Assembly: GCF_018390645.1 (NCBI RefSeq)
Contig: NZ_JAHBGC010000030.1
Location: 1 to 64,000 of the forward strand
Length of the DNA: 64,000 bases
Direction: 5' to 3'
Source: Ancylobacter dichloromethanicus
Lineage (GTDB): Bacteria; Pseudomonadota; Alphaproteobacteria; Rhizobiales; Xanthobacteraceae
Position numbers and translations under genes: made by a program. The first letter of the stretch is position 1, and the number at the start of each line of letters is the position of its first letter. Below are positions 8,809 through 16,649 of this stretch, piece after piece. The notes beneath the pieces were generated by a model. It saw only the letters and a list, made by a program, of their open reading frames with translations. It had not been told where the DNA came from and made no database searches.

Positions 8809-10676
8809 CGACTTACCCATGCCCACGGCTCCCACATCGCCACCTCGCCCTTGCTCGACAGGGTCTCCCGTGCCCGTTGGAATGCCTTCTTCTTCGCCTC
8901 CTGTGTGTCGCCAAGACCGCGCCGGTAGGCGTAGTCACGCCAGACCTCCACCGACACCACCTTCACGCTGTCGGGGATCTGGCCACCGGGCGAGGGCTGC
9001 CCCTGTTCGCCTATGGCCAGCTTCAGTGCATCGAGCGCGATGCGCGCTGCGTCGGGTAGCCGCGTCGTGCCCTTCGTCTCGCCGATGCTCGCATCCGTGG
9101 GAGCGATGACGCAGGAGGTGATGTCGTCACCGTCCTCATCCGTCCCGAGAACCGATTGCAGCAGCTCGTACTTGAAGGGCGCTATATCGCCGCCGTCCTT
9201 CACCTTCGCGATCTTGCCCGCACACACACCCGTCTCGTGACGGGTGATCTCTATCGCCGCATCCACGGCGCCCAGCAGGGCATTGGAGCCCCGCGCGCCG
9301 CGGTCGGTATCCTTGCCGGAGTGATGCACCACGAGGACGTGGCAGCCAAGCTCGCGCTGGATACGCTCCGCCTTCTGCACCACCACATTGATGTCGCGCG
9401 CCTTGTCCTCGTCACCCGAGCCGATCATGCGCGAGAGCGTGTCGAGCACCACCAGCCGCAGCGGCTCGCGCATGCGGGCCTGGTGGTCCTTCACGTCGGC
9501 GATCAGCGTCTCGACGCCTTCCTCGTCGTCATAGAGATTGACCGAGGAGGGGACGAGCACGAAGGGCTTGCCGGCCTCGCCCTCCTTCTCCTGCCGCCAC
9601 GCCTTCATGCGCATCAGCATGCCGGCGCCGCCCTCGCCGGAGACATAGACCACCCCGCCCGGCGCCACCCGCTTGCCGAACCAGTCGCGGCCATGGGCGA
9701 CGTGCAAGGCGAGGTCGAGCACGAGGAAGCTCTTGGAGGTGCCGGGCGGGCCGTAGACGGTGGAGAGGCCGCCATCGATCAGCAGGCCCTTCACCAGCCA
9801 TGACAGCGGGGGCTGCTTGTCCTCGTCGCCCCACCACACCGCCGGCAGCCTTGTCGTCGCCGCCGGTCGCCAGTCCGGCGCCGCCTCCGCCCGCCGGTGC
9901 AACTCCTCCACCGTGCCGCCGGCCTGCAGCCAGTCGCACACGTCGCCCTTGCGCGGCAGGTTCGGCAGGGTGAGCACCCGCACCCGCGTCGCCACCGGCT
10001 GCAGCGCCCGCGCCACCTTCTCGGCGTGCTCGCGGCCGGGATCGTCATTGTCGGGCACGATCACCACATCGGCGCCGACGAAGTGCTCGACGAAGTCCAG
10101 CTTCCACTTGCCGGCGCCGCCGGCATTGCAGGTCGCCGGCACGTTGAGGGCGCGCAGGCGGTCCACGTCCTTCTCGCCTTCGACGATGAAGACGGTGCGC
10201 TCCGAGCCGATGGCCTCGATCAGCTCTGGCAGATGATAGGGCACCGGCCGCACGCCCTGCAGGTTCCACGCGAAGCCGCCGGCGCCGTCCGGCCGGCGCT
10301 GGCGGAACTCCTTCGGCTCATAGCGCACCACCTCGAACAGCAGCGCGCCGGTCTCGTCGACATAGGGATAGCTGGCCACATGCCGCCGCCCGGTGGAGGG
10401 CGCCTCCGGCCGGCCGGCGAAGTCGGGGAAGGTCTGCTTCAGCCAGCCCAGCGCGGCCTCGCGCCCGCCGCCCTGCAGCCGGGCGATCAGGTCGAGCACG
10501 CCGCCGCCCTGGCCGGCCTCATGGTCCGCCCATGTGCCCTTATGCGGCCCGCCCACCTTCACCGACAGGCTGCCATGGGTGCCGAAGCGCAGCTCGTCCT
10601 TCGACGACATGCCCCGGTTCGGTTCCCCAAGAAGCCGCCCCGCGACCGCTGCCATCAGGTCGGGAAAATCGGTCAT
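8805..10676 (-). CDS. Phage or plasmid primase-helicase (TOPRIM plus RepA-like ATPase)
   Basis: 623 residues. An N-terminal CHC2-like or lead domain is followed by a TOPRIM fold (EGEKD at 166-170, PDNDDPG at 208-214) and a RecA/RepA-like ATPase. The ATPase has Walker A GPPGTSKS (309-316), Walker B LVVLDTLSR and sensor VLVVHHSGKDTDRG. It would prime and unwind DNA for replication of the element. The start at 10676 is set by the ribosome site GGGGAGGGG, seven bases upstream; a longer start at 10694 would place that site inside the gene. It is the first gene of the leftward phage block. Confidence 0.9.
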   Translation of the reverse strand: MTDFPDLMAAVAGRLLGEPNRGMSSKDELRFGTHGSLSVKVGGPHKGTWADHEAGQGGGVLDLIARLQGGGREAALGWLKQTFPDFAGRPEAPSTGRRHVASYPYVDETGALLFEVVRYEPKEFRQRRPDGAGGFAWNLQGVRPVPYHLPELIEAIGSERTVFIVEGEKDVDRLRALNVPATCNAGGAGKWKLDFVEHFVGADVVIVPDNDDPGREHAEKVARALQPVATRVRVLTLPNLPRKGDVCDWLQAGGTVEELHRRAEAAPDWRPAATTRLPAVWWGDEDKQPPLSWLVKGLLIDGGLSTVYGPPGTSKSFLVLDLALHVAHGRDWFGKRVAPGGVVYVSGEGGAGMLMRMKAWRQEKEGEAGKPFVLVPSSVNLYDDEEGVETLIADVKDHQARMREPLRLVVLDTLSRMIGSGDEDKARDINVVVQKAERIQRELGCHVLVVHHSGKDTDRGARGSNALLGAVDAAIEITRHETGVCAGKIAKVKDGGDIAPFKYELLQSVLGTDEDGDDITSCVIAPTDASIGETKGTTRLPDAARIALDALKLAIGEQGQPSPGGQIPDSVKVVSVEVWRDYAYRRGLGDTQEAKKKAFQRARETLSSKGEVAMWEPWAWVSR

Positions 10677-10808
10677 CACCGCCCCTCCCCGCACGTATGG
10701 AGGGCCGGCTTATGGTTTGACAAATCGTCGCTAAGTGCCTGAAAAGTACCCTTCAGGTTGACGCGAAGAAATGCCGCAAGTATCTGGAAATAATCAGGCG
10801 GCAGCCGC

Positions 10809-10852
10809 CTGAAAATCGCAGTGTCGGCGGTTCGACTCCGTCCCTGGCACCA
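10809..10852 (+). other. tRNA-Phe 3' fragment, probable att site
   Basis: The 44 bases run from a tRNA-Phe anticodon loop (CTGAAAATC, anticodon GAA at 10811-10813) through a T-arm (GGTTCGACTCC) to an acceptor end CCTGGCACCA. The bases before it do not form D-arm or acceptor 5' strand, so the gene is not complete. Such 3' fragments are the usual duplicated core left by tyrosine integrases that insert into tRNA genes. The intact copy should be elsewhere, probably left of the window. Confidence 0.7.
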
Positions 10853-10943
10853 TTACCCCGCTTTAGGTGTCTCTAGGAGGCTCAAAAAGCGGGAAATTTC
10901 CTCAACTTGGCCGAGTTCGAGCTCACGGAGGCTCTCCGGGGCT

Positions 10944-11000
10944 CGTTGGCATTCGGGAAATTTGTCGGCATGTTTGTTGGCATTCGCGGATGCCAACAAA
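10944..11000 (+). repeat. Direct and inverted repeats, probable integrase arm sites
   Basis: GTTGGCATTCG occurs at 10945-10955 and 10976-10986, and the inverse ATGCCAACAA at 10990-10999, so the second copy forms a hairpin TTGGCAT...ATGCCAA. They lie between the tRNA fragment and the integrase fragment, the usual place of arm-type integrase binding sites. Confidence 0.5.
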
Positions 11001-11010
11001 GGCGCCTCCA

Positions 11011-11106
11011 ATGCCATTGACAGACATCGCTATCCGCCAGGCCAAGGCTACGGAGAAACCGTTCAAACTGTCGGATGGCGGCGGCCTCCATCTTCTCGTC
11101 ATTCCA
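11011..11106 (+). pseudogene. Truncated tyrosine integrase, N-terminal arm-binding piece
   Basis: Starting at ATG 11011, the reading frame gives MPLTDIAIRQAKATEKPFKL followed by SDGGGLHLLVIPT. This is the N-terminal DUF4102-type domain of P4-like integrases (LTD..IR.AK....KLSDGGGL.L.V). The match ends at about 11100, where repC-like sequence begins, so the catalytic domain with its Arg-His-Arg-Tyr residues is absent. Its place next to a tRNA 3' fragment is the standard arrangement. It belonged to a second element to the right of the tRNA scar and cannot be active. Confidence 0.8.
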
Positions 11107-11465
11107 ACGCGCCGCAGCCGATGACGCTTCGCCTGCTCGCCAGCCAGATGGCGGCGAGGGCGATCCAGCAGGATGCGTTCGGTCCACAAGTGGCAGGCCG
11201 TCCGAGAGCGCCAGGTCTTCCGTAATCCGCGAGGCCCGCGAGGTCATCGGCGCCACTGACCGATCCCTCGCGCTTCTGAACGCCCTGCTCAGCTTCCATT
11301 CCGAAACGGCTCTCGGCGTCGGACCGTCGAACGAACAGCTGGCGGCTCGCGCCAGCGGCAGGCGCCGACCACATGGCACGGCCATATCGGCGTGCTCGTC
11401 GAGCGTGGCCTGATCCTCCGCCGCGATAGCCCATTGGCAAACACTTCGCGCGCAGGGGGCGCCGG
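11107..11465 (+). pseudogene. repC: Frameshifted remnant of plasmid replication initiator RepC
   Basis: Pieces of RepC, the initiator of repABC plasmids, are readable in successive frames. These are MTLRLLASQMAARAI from 11121, VHKWQAVRERQVFR in another frame, then IREAREVIGATDRSLALLNA with a downstream PSNEQLAARASG piece, and finally LVERGLILRRDSP from about 11395. The order matches the N-terminal winged-helix region of RepC. At least two or three frame changes and loss of the C-terminal two thirds make it inactive. It shows that a repABC-type plasmid, or an element carrying its initiator, once integrated here. Confidence 0.75.
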
Positions 11466-11895
11466 CGCAGATGACCGGCCCCGACCGGGTGGGCGATGCC
11501 GGGCTCATCATGGCCGCCTATCAGCGCTGGGGCGAGGGTTGCGTCGACCGGCCGAGGTGGGATTTCGCCTTCGCCCTGTGGGACCGGCAGGCGGGGCGCC
11601 TGCTGCTGGCGCGCGACTTCATCGGCAGCCGACCGCTGTTCTTCGCCCATGGCCCGGGCTTCTTCGCCTTCGCCTCGATGCCGAAGGGGCTTTTCGCCGT
11701 TCCCGATGTGTCGAACGCGCTCGACGAGGCCGAGATCGACGCCTATCTGGCGCTGCTGCCGGCACACGGCACCCGCACGCTCTACCGCGACCTTTCCCGC
11801 GTACCGCCCGGCCACATTCCCACGGTTCACGGCGGGCAGCGGCATTTGCACCGCTACTGGCGGCCGGAGGAGATGCCCGCCCTGCCCGTCGGCCG
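11466..11895 (+). pseudogene. Asparagine-synthetase-like fragment (lasso-cyclase type)
   Basis: The frame reads MAAYQRWGEGCVDRPRWDFA, then FALWDRQAGRLLLARDFIG, SRPLFF and RVPPGHIP, the inner part of a glutamine-amidotransferase-like N-terminal domain. Both the first 50 or so residues (including the catalytic Cys position) and the whole ATP-binding synthetase domain are missing. The sequence type, with a PqqD-like piece directly downstream, points to the lasso-peptide cyclase rather than to cellular AsnB. It is fused at its 5' side to the repC remnant and cannot encode a working enzyme. Confidence 0.7.
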
Positions 11896-12186
11896 CATCT
11901 GCCGTTCCCGGAGAGCCTGGCCGCCGAGCTGGAGGGCGAAATCGTGATGATGAATGTCGAGAACGGCGCCTGTTGCCAGTTCGACGCGACCGGCACCGAG
12001 ATCTGGAACCGGCTGGAGCAGCCGGTCGAGATCGGCCAGCTCTGCGCGGAACTGGCGAGGGCCTATGATGGCCCGATCGACGACATCCGCCGCGACGTTC
12101 TGGCGTTTCTTTCCGGGCTGGCGGCGCGCGAACTTGTCGTCCACGCCGACGCCGCCGTCACTCAAGGGGCAGAGGCCGGCCGTTAA
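11896..12186 (+). pseudogene. PqqD-family recognition protein, 5'-truncated
   Basis: The frame gives ESLAAELEGEIVMMNVENGA followed by ATGTEIWNRLEQP and an LAFLSGLAARELV helix. This is the PqqD/RRE winged-helix fold that binds leader peptides in lasso and related peptide pathways. The fold starts without a convincing start codon; ATGs at 11947 and 11950 lie inside the first strands. A deletion has probably joined it to the cyclase fragment before it. The missing genes would be a precursor peptide, a transglutaminase-like protease and an ABC exporter. It may be translated from an internal start but is functionally orphaned. Confidence 0.7.
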
Positions 12187-12292
12187 GCTGGCGCGGCGCC
12201 GCTGCAGGCGCCCGGATCGATGCCGATCTCCCGCACCATCAAGCAGAGCCGATAGCCCCTGGCCTGCCGCCCTTCCCGCGGGCGCGGCGGCT

Positions 12293-12345
12293 AGAGCGTT
12301 TTCGAGCGAAGTGGGATACCGGTTCGCGGCAGGAAAACGCGCGAA
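12293..12345 (+). repeat. Dispersed palindromic repeat, copy A
   Basis: AGAGCGTTTTCGAGCGAAGT, then ACCGGTTCGCG and AGGAAAACGCGC, form an imperfect palindrome. Related copies lie at 34306-34360 and, inverted, at 52598-52648. Repeats of this kind are common between genes in Hyphomicrobiales genomes. Confidence 0.75.
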
Positions 12346-12354
12346 CTCAACAAG

Positions 12355-12396
12355 CTAAAGCATTTCCCGTTTCAAAGAAGCGGGGAAATGCTTTAG
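12355..12396 (-). terminator. 14-bp hairpin, terminator of the small periplasmic gene
   Basis: CTAAAGCATTTCCC (12355-12368) pairs exactly with GGGAAATGCTTTAG (12383-12396). It overlaps the stop codon of the minus-strand gene ending at 12393. The T-tract is short, so terminator strength is uncertain. Confidence 0.55.
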
Positions 12397-12683
12397 TTGC
12401 CGTGGCCCTCGCGCTCCACGCAGCGATAGCCGGCGAGGCACTGGCTCTGGTCCTGCGAGGGAATCCAGATCGGCGCGCCGCCGTCGGAGGCGCTGCACAG
12501 GCTGGGATTGGCAACGACCCGGCTCAGATCGCCGCCACCGGTTTCGAACACCACCTGGCCACGCTGCTGCACCAGCGCCGCCACCGCCGCGCAACTCATC
12601 GTCGTGGAATTCGCCACCTCATCGGCCGAGGCCGACGAGGCAGCAAGGATCAGCGCGGTCGACAGGAAGAAGGCGCGACGCAT
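12393..12683 (-). CDS. Small secreted Cys-rich protein
   Basis: 96 residues beginning MRRAFFLSTALILAASSASA, a classic Sec signal peptide with cleavage near residue 20. The mature part has four cysteines (C30 region, SLC, QC, YRC), which could form two disulfides in the periplasm. An upstream extension of the frame to 12899 exists, but the signal peptide fixes the start at 12683. It stands alone and ends in a hairpin terminator. I do not know a function. Confidence 0.7.
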   Translation of the reverse strand: MRRAFFLSTALILAASSASADEVANSTTMSCAAVAALVQQRGQVVFETGGGDLSRVVANPSLCSASDGGAPIWIPSQDQSQCLAGYRCVEREGHGN

Positions 12684-12849
12684 GATTCGGCTCCCGCAAG
12701 ATGTGGCCGCAGCCCATGGAACCGCCGGCCGCCGGCCCGCCTGATCGGGCCGCTCGATGCATCCTAGCAAATCCCCGGCGCCGCGACAGGGGCGCGCGGA
12801 CAGCATCTCCGTCGTCCCCGGCAGGGAGCCGGCACAGGCCGCCACGCCG

Positions 12850-13071
12850 TCAGCGGATGAACTCGATGGTGTCGAGCGCCACCAGCTGGCTGCCTTCATA
12901 ATTATTGTCGTGCAGCCGGCACAGCATGAAGCGGTCGGCGACCTCGATCGGGCCGTAGGCGGTAATCATGTCGCCGCTGCGCAGCTTGATGGTCAGCGCG
13001 TGCTTGCGGTCATCCTTGGCCACCTCGCGGAGCAGATCGCAGATGCTGCGGTCCGTGGTGCAGATGTTCAT
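12850..13071 (-). CDS. Small conserved-looking unknown protein
   Basis: 73 residues, MNICTTDRSICDLLREVAKD at the N-terminus and VALDTIEFIR at the C-terminus. A good ribosome site (GGGAGAGA) precedes the ATG at 13071. The pattern of short beta strands (ALTIKLRSGDMITAYGPIEV) resembles an Sm-like or small barrel fold, though this is only an impression. The frame extends upstream but without protein-like sequence. Function unknown. Confidence 0.6.
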   Translation of the reverse strand: MNICTTDRSICDLLREVAKDDRKHALTIKLRSGDMITAYGPIEVADRFMLCRLHDNNYEGSQLVALDTIEFIR

Positions 13072-13234
13072 GGCGTCTCTCCCGTGATGCCGCGCCTTCA
13101 TCCCGCGCAGAACAACCGGCGCAGACACGCGGCTTATCGGGACACCAACGGGGCCGGAACCATCCGGTTCCCTGTCGACCGCCGTGATTTTCGTCACAAG
13201 TCGCTGGAAGAACACGAGTTTCCGTTGCGGCACC

Positions 13235-14065
13235 TCACCCCGCCAGCCGGCGGGCGCGGCGCTTGCGCAGCACCGCGATCATCACCAGGGCGATGAGGAT
13301 CACCCCCATGGAGAACAGCGTCGTCACCGTGCCCAGCGCATAAAGCACCGGCGTGGTGACATTGGTGGTCATGCCGTAGATCTCCAGCGGCAGCGTATTG
13401 AAGCTGCCCGAGGTCATCAGCGTGCGGGCGAACTCGTCATAGGACAGGGTGAAGCCGAACAGGCCGACGCCGATGAGGCTCGGCAGGATGATCGGCAGCA
13501 CCACATGGGCGAAGGTCTGCCACGGGCTGGCGCCGAGGTCGCGCGCGGCTTCCTCATAGGCCGGGTTGAAGCGGTTGAACACCGCGAACATGATCAGAAG
13601 GCCGAAGGGCAGTGTCCAGGTGAGATGCGCGCCGAAGCCGGAGGAGTACCAGGCAGGTTCAAGTCCTAACACGTTGAAGGCGAGACCGATGCCGAGGGAG
13701 ATGAGGATCGAGGGGACGATGAGGCTGGCGATGGTGAGGTAGAACAGCGGCCCGCTGCCGAGGAAGCGGCGGCGGAAGGCGAGGCCGGCCAGCAGCGACA
13801 CCACCACCGTCGTCAGCATGGCCATCAGGCCGAGAAGCAGCGAGCGCGAGAAGGCGCCGCCGAAATCGCCCACCGCCTGCTGCTCGAACAGCAGGTTCTC
13901 GAACCAGCGCAGCGAGACCCCGTTCATCGGAAAGGTCAGCCCGCCATTCGGCCCCTGGAAGGAGAGGATGAAGATGGTCGTCATCGGTCCGTACAGGAAC
14001 AGCACGAACAGCACGAAGAAGGCGGTGAGCACGTAGAAGCCGGGGCCACGCTTTTCCGAGTTCAT
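13235..14065 (-). CDS. ABC importer permease, PotC-type (first polyamine-type system)
   Basis: 276 residues with six predicted membrane helices, starting with a long hydrophobic stretch (FYVLTAFFVLFVLFLYGP). The binding-protein-dependent permease loop EEAARDLGASPWQTFAHVVLP fits the EAA motif that docks on the ATPase. It pairs with the permease encoded just upstream, forming the membrane channel for a polyamine or related amine. It is the last gene of a four-gene leftward operon: ATPase, binding protein, PotB-type, PotC-type. Substrate specificity cannot be read from sequence. Confidence 0.9.
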   Translation of the reverse strand: MNSEKRGPGFYVLTAFFVLFVLFLYGPMTTIFILSFQGPNGGLTFPMNGVSLRWFENLLFEQQAVGDFGGAFSRSLLLGLMAMLTTVVVSLLAGLAFRRRFLGSGPLFYLTIASLIVPSILISLGIGLAFNVLGLEPAWYSSGFGAHLTWTLPFGLLIMFAVFNRFNPAYEEAARDLGASPWQTFAHVVLPIILPSLIGVGLFGFTLSYDEFARTLMTSGSFNTLPLEIYGMTTNVTTPVLYALGTVTTLFSMGVILIALVMIAVLRKRRARRLAG

Positions 14066-14091
14066 CGGCTGATCCTCCCCAAGCGCCTGCG

Positions 14092-14195
14092 TGCTTCGAG
14101 GCTCGCTGCCGCTCGCACCTCAGCATGACGGGCCGTTGCTCCCGCAGGGTCAACGTCATCCCGAGGTGCCCGGCCAGCGGCCGGGCCTCGAAGGA
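14092..14195. repeat. Inverted pair of REP-like elements between permease genes
   Basis: Copy 14092-14130 reads TGCTTCGAGG...CACCTCAGCATGACG and copy 14154-14195 reads CGTCATCCCGAGGTG...CCTCGAAGGA, so they face each other. Each contains its own GC-rich palindrome. They sit in the only large gap between the two permease genes and could change message stability. Confidence 0.8.
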
Positions 14196-14228
14196 GGCTC
14201 GCCGCGCGCGCCTTTCCCGCCCTCATCC

Positions 14229-15080
14229 TCACAGCTCCTTGCGGATGTTGACGATGCGCAGGATGGCGGCGACCATCAGCAGCACCAGCGCCAGCAGGAT
14301 CACCGCATTGGCCGCCGCCGCCGGGTATTGCAGCAGCGCGATCTGGTTCGCCATCATCAGCCCCACCGAGGCCGACTGGCCGCCGGACATGAAGCGCACG
14401 GTGATGAAATCGCCCATCACCAGCGTGACGACGAAGATCGAGCCGATGGCGATGCCCGGCTTGGCCAGCGGGATGATCACGTTGGTGAGGATCTGGAACG
14501 CGCTCGCTCCCGCGTCCCGCGCCGCCTCGATCAGCGCCCGGTCGATCCGCATCAGCGTGTTGAAGATCGGCGTCACCATGAACAGCGTGTAGAGATGCAC
14601 CATCGCCAGCACCACGGCGAAATCGGAGAACAGCAGGAACTCCAGCGGCTGGTCGATCACGCCCATCGTCATCAGCGTCTGGTTCAGCAGCCCGTTGCGG
14701 CCGAGGAACGGGATCCACGAGATCATGCGGATGATGTTCGAGGTCAGGAACGGAATGGTGCAGACCAGGAACAGCACCATCTGCATGGTCGCCGAGCGGA
14801 TGTGGAAGGCGAGGTAGTAGGCGACCCAGAAGCCGATCGCGAGCGTCAACGCCCAGACGATGCCGGCATATTTCAGCGTGTTGAGATAGGTGCTCCAGGT
14901 CACCGGCGAGGTGATCGTCTCCTCGTAATTGGTGAAGACGAAGGCCGGGAATATCTGGATCGAATCATAGTCCCAGAAGCTCACCATCACGATGGTGGCG
15001 ATCGGCAGCACGAGGAACGCCGCCAGGATCAGCGTCAGCGGCGTCGCCTGGAGGTAGGGTACGATCCGGGACAGGGTCAT
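14229..15080 (-). CDS. ABC importer permease, PotB-type (first polyamine-type system)
   Basis: 283 residues, six membrane helices, beginning MTLSRIVPYLQATPLTLILA. The EAA loop is IEAARDAGASAFQILTNVIIP. The start at 15080 is chosen because the upstream extension is derived from the REP repeat. It forms the heterodimeric channel with the following PotC-type protein. It lies between the binding-protein gene and the second permease, with REP-like repeats in both spacers, so expression of the operon genes may be adjusted after transcription. Confidence 0.9.
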   Translation of the reverse strand: MTLSRIVPYLQATPLTLILAAFLVLPIATIVMVSFWDYDSIQIFPAFVFTNYEETITSPVTWSTYLNTLKYAGIVWALTLAIGFWVAYYLAFHIRSATMQMVLFLVCTIPFLTSNIIRMISWIPFLGRNGLLNQTLMTMGVIDQPLEFLLFSDFAVVLAMVHLYTLFMVTPIFNTLMRIDRALIEAARDAGASAFQILTNVIIPLAKPGIAIGSIFVVTLVMGDFITVRFMSGGQSASVGLMMANQIALLQYPAAAANAVILLALVLLMVAAILRIVNIRKEL

Positions 15081-15113
15081 GCAGGGCTTCCGGTGAAGGT
15101 CGGCATTCACGAA

Positions 15114-15229
15114 CATCCTTCGAGGCCGGGCTGCGCCCGGCACCTCAGGATCACGTCGTGAGGGAGGGGTGCGATAGGCCCCTCCCCTCGTCATGCTGAG
15201 ATGCGGGCGGAAGCCTCGAAGCACGCAGG
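15114..15229. repeat. Inverted pair of REP-like elements
   Basis: Copy 15114-15155 (CATCCTTCGAGGCCGGGCTG...CACCTCAGGATCACG) faces copy 15191-15229 (CGTCATGCTGAGATG...CCTCGAAGCACGCA). It has the same design as the pairs at 14092, 20384 and 24315, and lies in the spacer between binding-protein and permease genes. Confidence 0.8.
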
Positions 15230-15252
15230 CCCGCGACGCCTCGCAGGCTTTC

Positions 15253-16587
15253 TCACGCGGCGATGAACTCGTTCCAGCGGCGGACCATGTAGCGGTCCTC
15301 GTCCATCACCGAATTCCAGCAGGCCACCGCGCCCATGCGCTCCTCGAAGGAACCGCCATCGCGCACCGCGCCGGCCGTGTACATCACCTTGCCCTCGGGC
15401 GAGAGGATATCGGCCTTGGCCGGCTGGCCGAGCATCCAGAACGCCCATTCGTCCGGCGTCATGTTCTTCTCGGCGGTGGAAAGCACGGCGGAATAGTAGC
15501 CCTGCCGGTTGAGATAGGCGCCGACCCAGCCGGAGAGGTACCAGTTGATGTATTCATAGGCCGCATCGAGTTGCGCGCCCTTGAGGTGCCTGGCGATGCC
15601 GAGGCCGCCGCCCCAGGCGCGGTAGCCTTCCTCCAGTGGCTGGTAGACGCAGGGAACGCCCTTGGAGCGCACCGCCGCCACCGCCGGCGACCACATGGAC
15701 TGGATGACGACCTCGCCCGAGGCCATCAGGTTCACGCTCTCGTCGAAGGTCTTCCAGAAGGCGCGGAACTGGCCGGCCTTCTTGGTCTTGATGAGGAAAT
15801 CGATCGTGGTGTCGATCTCCGCCTTGGTCATGTTGCCCTTGTCGCCATATTTGATGATGCCCGCGCTCTCGCAGATCATCGCCGCGTCCATGATGCCGAT
15901 GGACGGGATGTTGATGATCGAGGTCTTGCCCTTGAAGGCGGGGTCGAGAATGTCCTTCCAGTTCTTGATCGGCCGGCCGACGAGGTCGGGGCGGATGCCC
16001 AGCGTGTCGGCGTTGTAGATGGTCGGGATCAGCGTCATCCACTGGGTCGGCGCGGGCGCGAACGTCTTGGAGTCCGGTCCCTCGACGAAGCCGACCGTGT
16101 TGGGCGCGGTGCCCTGTGCGACCTTGGAATCCGGAGTGAGCTTGCCGGTGGTGAAGATCGGCACGATCTGGTCGTAATATTTGATCTTGGCCACATCCAT
16201 CGGCTGCAGCGTGCCCGCCGCGAACACCTTCTTGCAGATCCAGTATTCGATGTCGGCGATGTCGAACGAATTGGCCTGCGTCACCACGCGCTGCGACACC
16301 GCGTCGGAATCGAGCGCGGTCATCTGCAGGGTGATGCCGAGGTCCGCCTTGCATTTCTCGGCGATGGCGTTGAGGTTCGACACGCCGGTGCCGAACTGGC
16401 GCAGCGTGATCGGGTTCTGCGCCCACACGGTCGGGAAGCCGGTCACCGCCTGCCCGCCGACGGCAAGGCCACCGAGCGCCGCCGCCCCCTTCAGCAGGCC
16501 GCGGCGGCTCACCCAGGCGCCTTTCACCTCGGCCTTGCCGGGGGTGGCGCCCGCGGCGCCGGTGCGGTCCGTGATCTTCTGGCTCAT
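15253..16587 (-). CDS. ABC importer solute-binding protein, PotD-like, Tat-exported
   Basis: 444 residues. The N-terminus has a twin-arginine signal (SRRGLLKGAAALGGLAVGG, residues 27-45), so the protein is probably exported folded by Tat. The mature part has the layout of PotD/PotF periplasmic polyamine-binding proteins (ITLRQFGTGVSNL, DSDAVSQRV, WMTLIPTIYNADTLG). It would capture the ligand and hand it to the permease pair. It follows the ATPase gene by about 60 bases. The ligand is uncertain: putrescine, spermidine or another small cation. Confidence 0.85.
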   Translation of the reverse strand: MSQKITDRTGAAGATPGKAEVKGAWVSRRGLLKGAAALGGLAVGGQAVTGFPTVWAQNPITLRQFGTGVSNLNAIAEKCKADLGITLQMTALDSDAVSQRVVTQANSFDIADIEYWICKKVFAAGTLQPMDVAKIKYYDQIVPIFTTGKLTPDSKVAQGTAPNTVGFVEGPDSKTFAPAPTQWMTLIPTIYNADTLGIRPDLVGRPIKNWKDILDPAFKGKTSIINIPSIGIMDAAMICESAGIIKYGDKGNMTKAEIDTTIDFLIKTKKAGQFRAFWKTFDESVNLMASGEVVIQSMWSPAVAAVRSKGVPCVYQPLEEGYRAWGGGLGIARHLKGAQLDAAYEYINWYLSGWVGAYLNRQGYYSAVLSTAEKNMTPDEWAFWMLGQPAKADILSPEGKVMYTAGAVRDGGSFEERMGAVACWNSVMDEDRYMVRRWNEFIAA

Positions 16588-16649
16588 CGATGTCTCCCGA
16601 GCGTTATCGGCGTTGGCGTAGGTCGAGAAGGGCTTTGGATCGAGATGGT

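Larger units (their letters stand above)
1..10852. mobile_element. Phage-derived integrated island, left end outside the window
   Basis: The stretch carries phage replication and packaging genes (primase-helicase, small and large terminase subunits), a very low-GC ATPase gene and several unknown genes. It stops at a tRNA-Phe 3' fragment at 10809-10852. No portal, capsid, tail or lysis gene is present, and the expected integrase is not in view, so the element is either a decayed prophage or a satellite-type island. The left boundary lies beyond base 1 and may be an intact tRNA-Phe gene. Its extent is inferred from gene content and the tRNA scar. Confidence 0.6.
10677..11010. other. Intergenic region with attachment-site features
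   Basis: No gene is seen in this stretch. It holds short inverted repeats (CCTGAA...TTCAGG near 10738-10757 and CAGGCGGCAGCCGCCTG near 10796), the tRNA-Phe fragment (10809-10852) and TTGGCATTCG-type repeats before the integrase fragment. Together these look like recombination sites of integrated elements. Confidence 0.6.

Noticed and set aside
8700-8810. CRISPR-like array from GGGAC repeats
   Set aside because: Repeats are five bases, irregularly spaced, and there are no unique spacers or cas genes.
10738-10852. Complete tRNA gene before 10852
   Set aside because: Only the part from the anticodon loop to CCA is tRNA-like. No D-arm or acceptor 5' strand can be folded.
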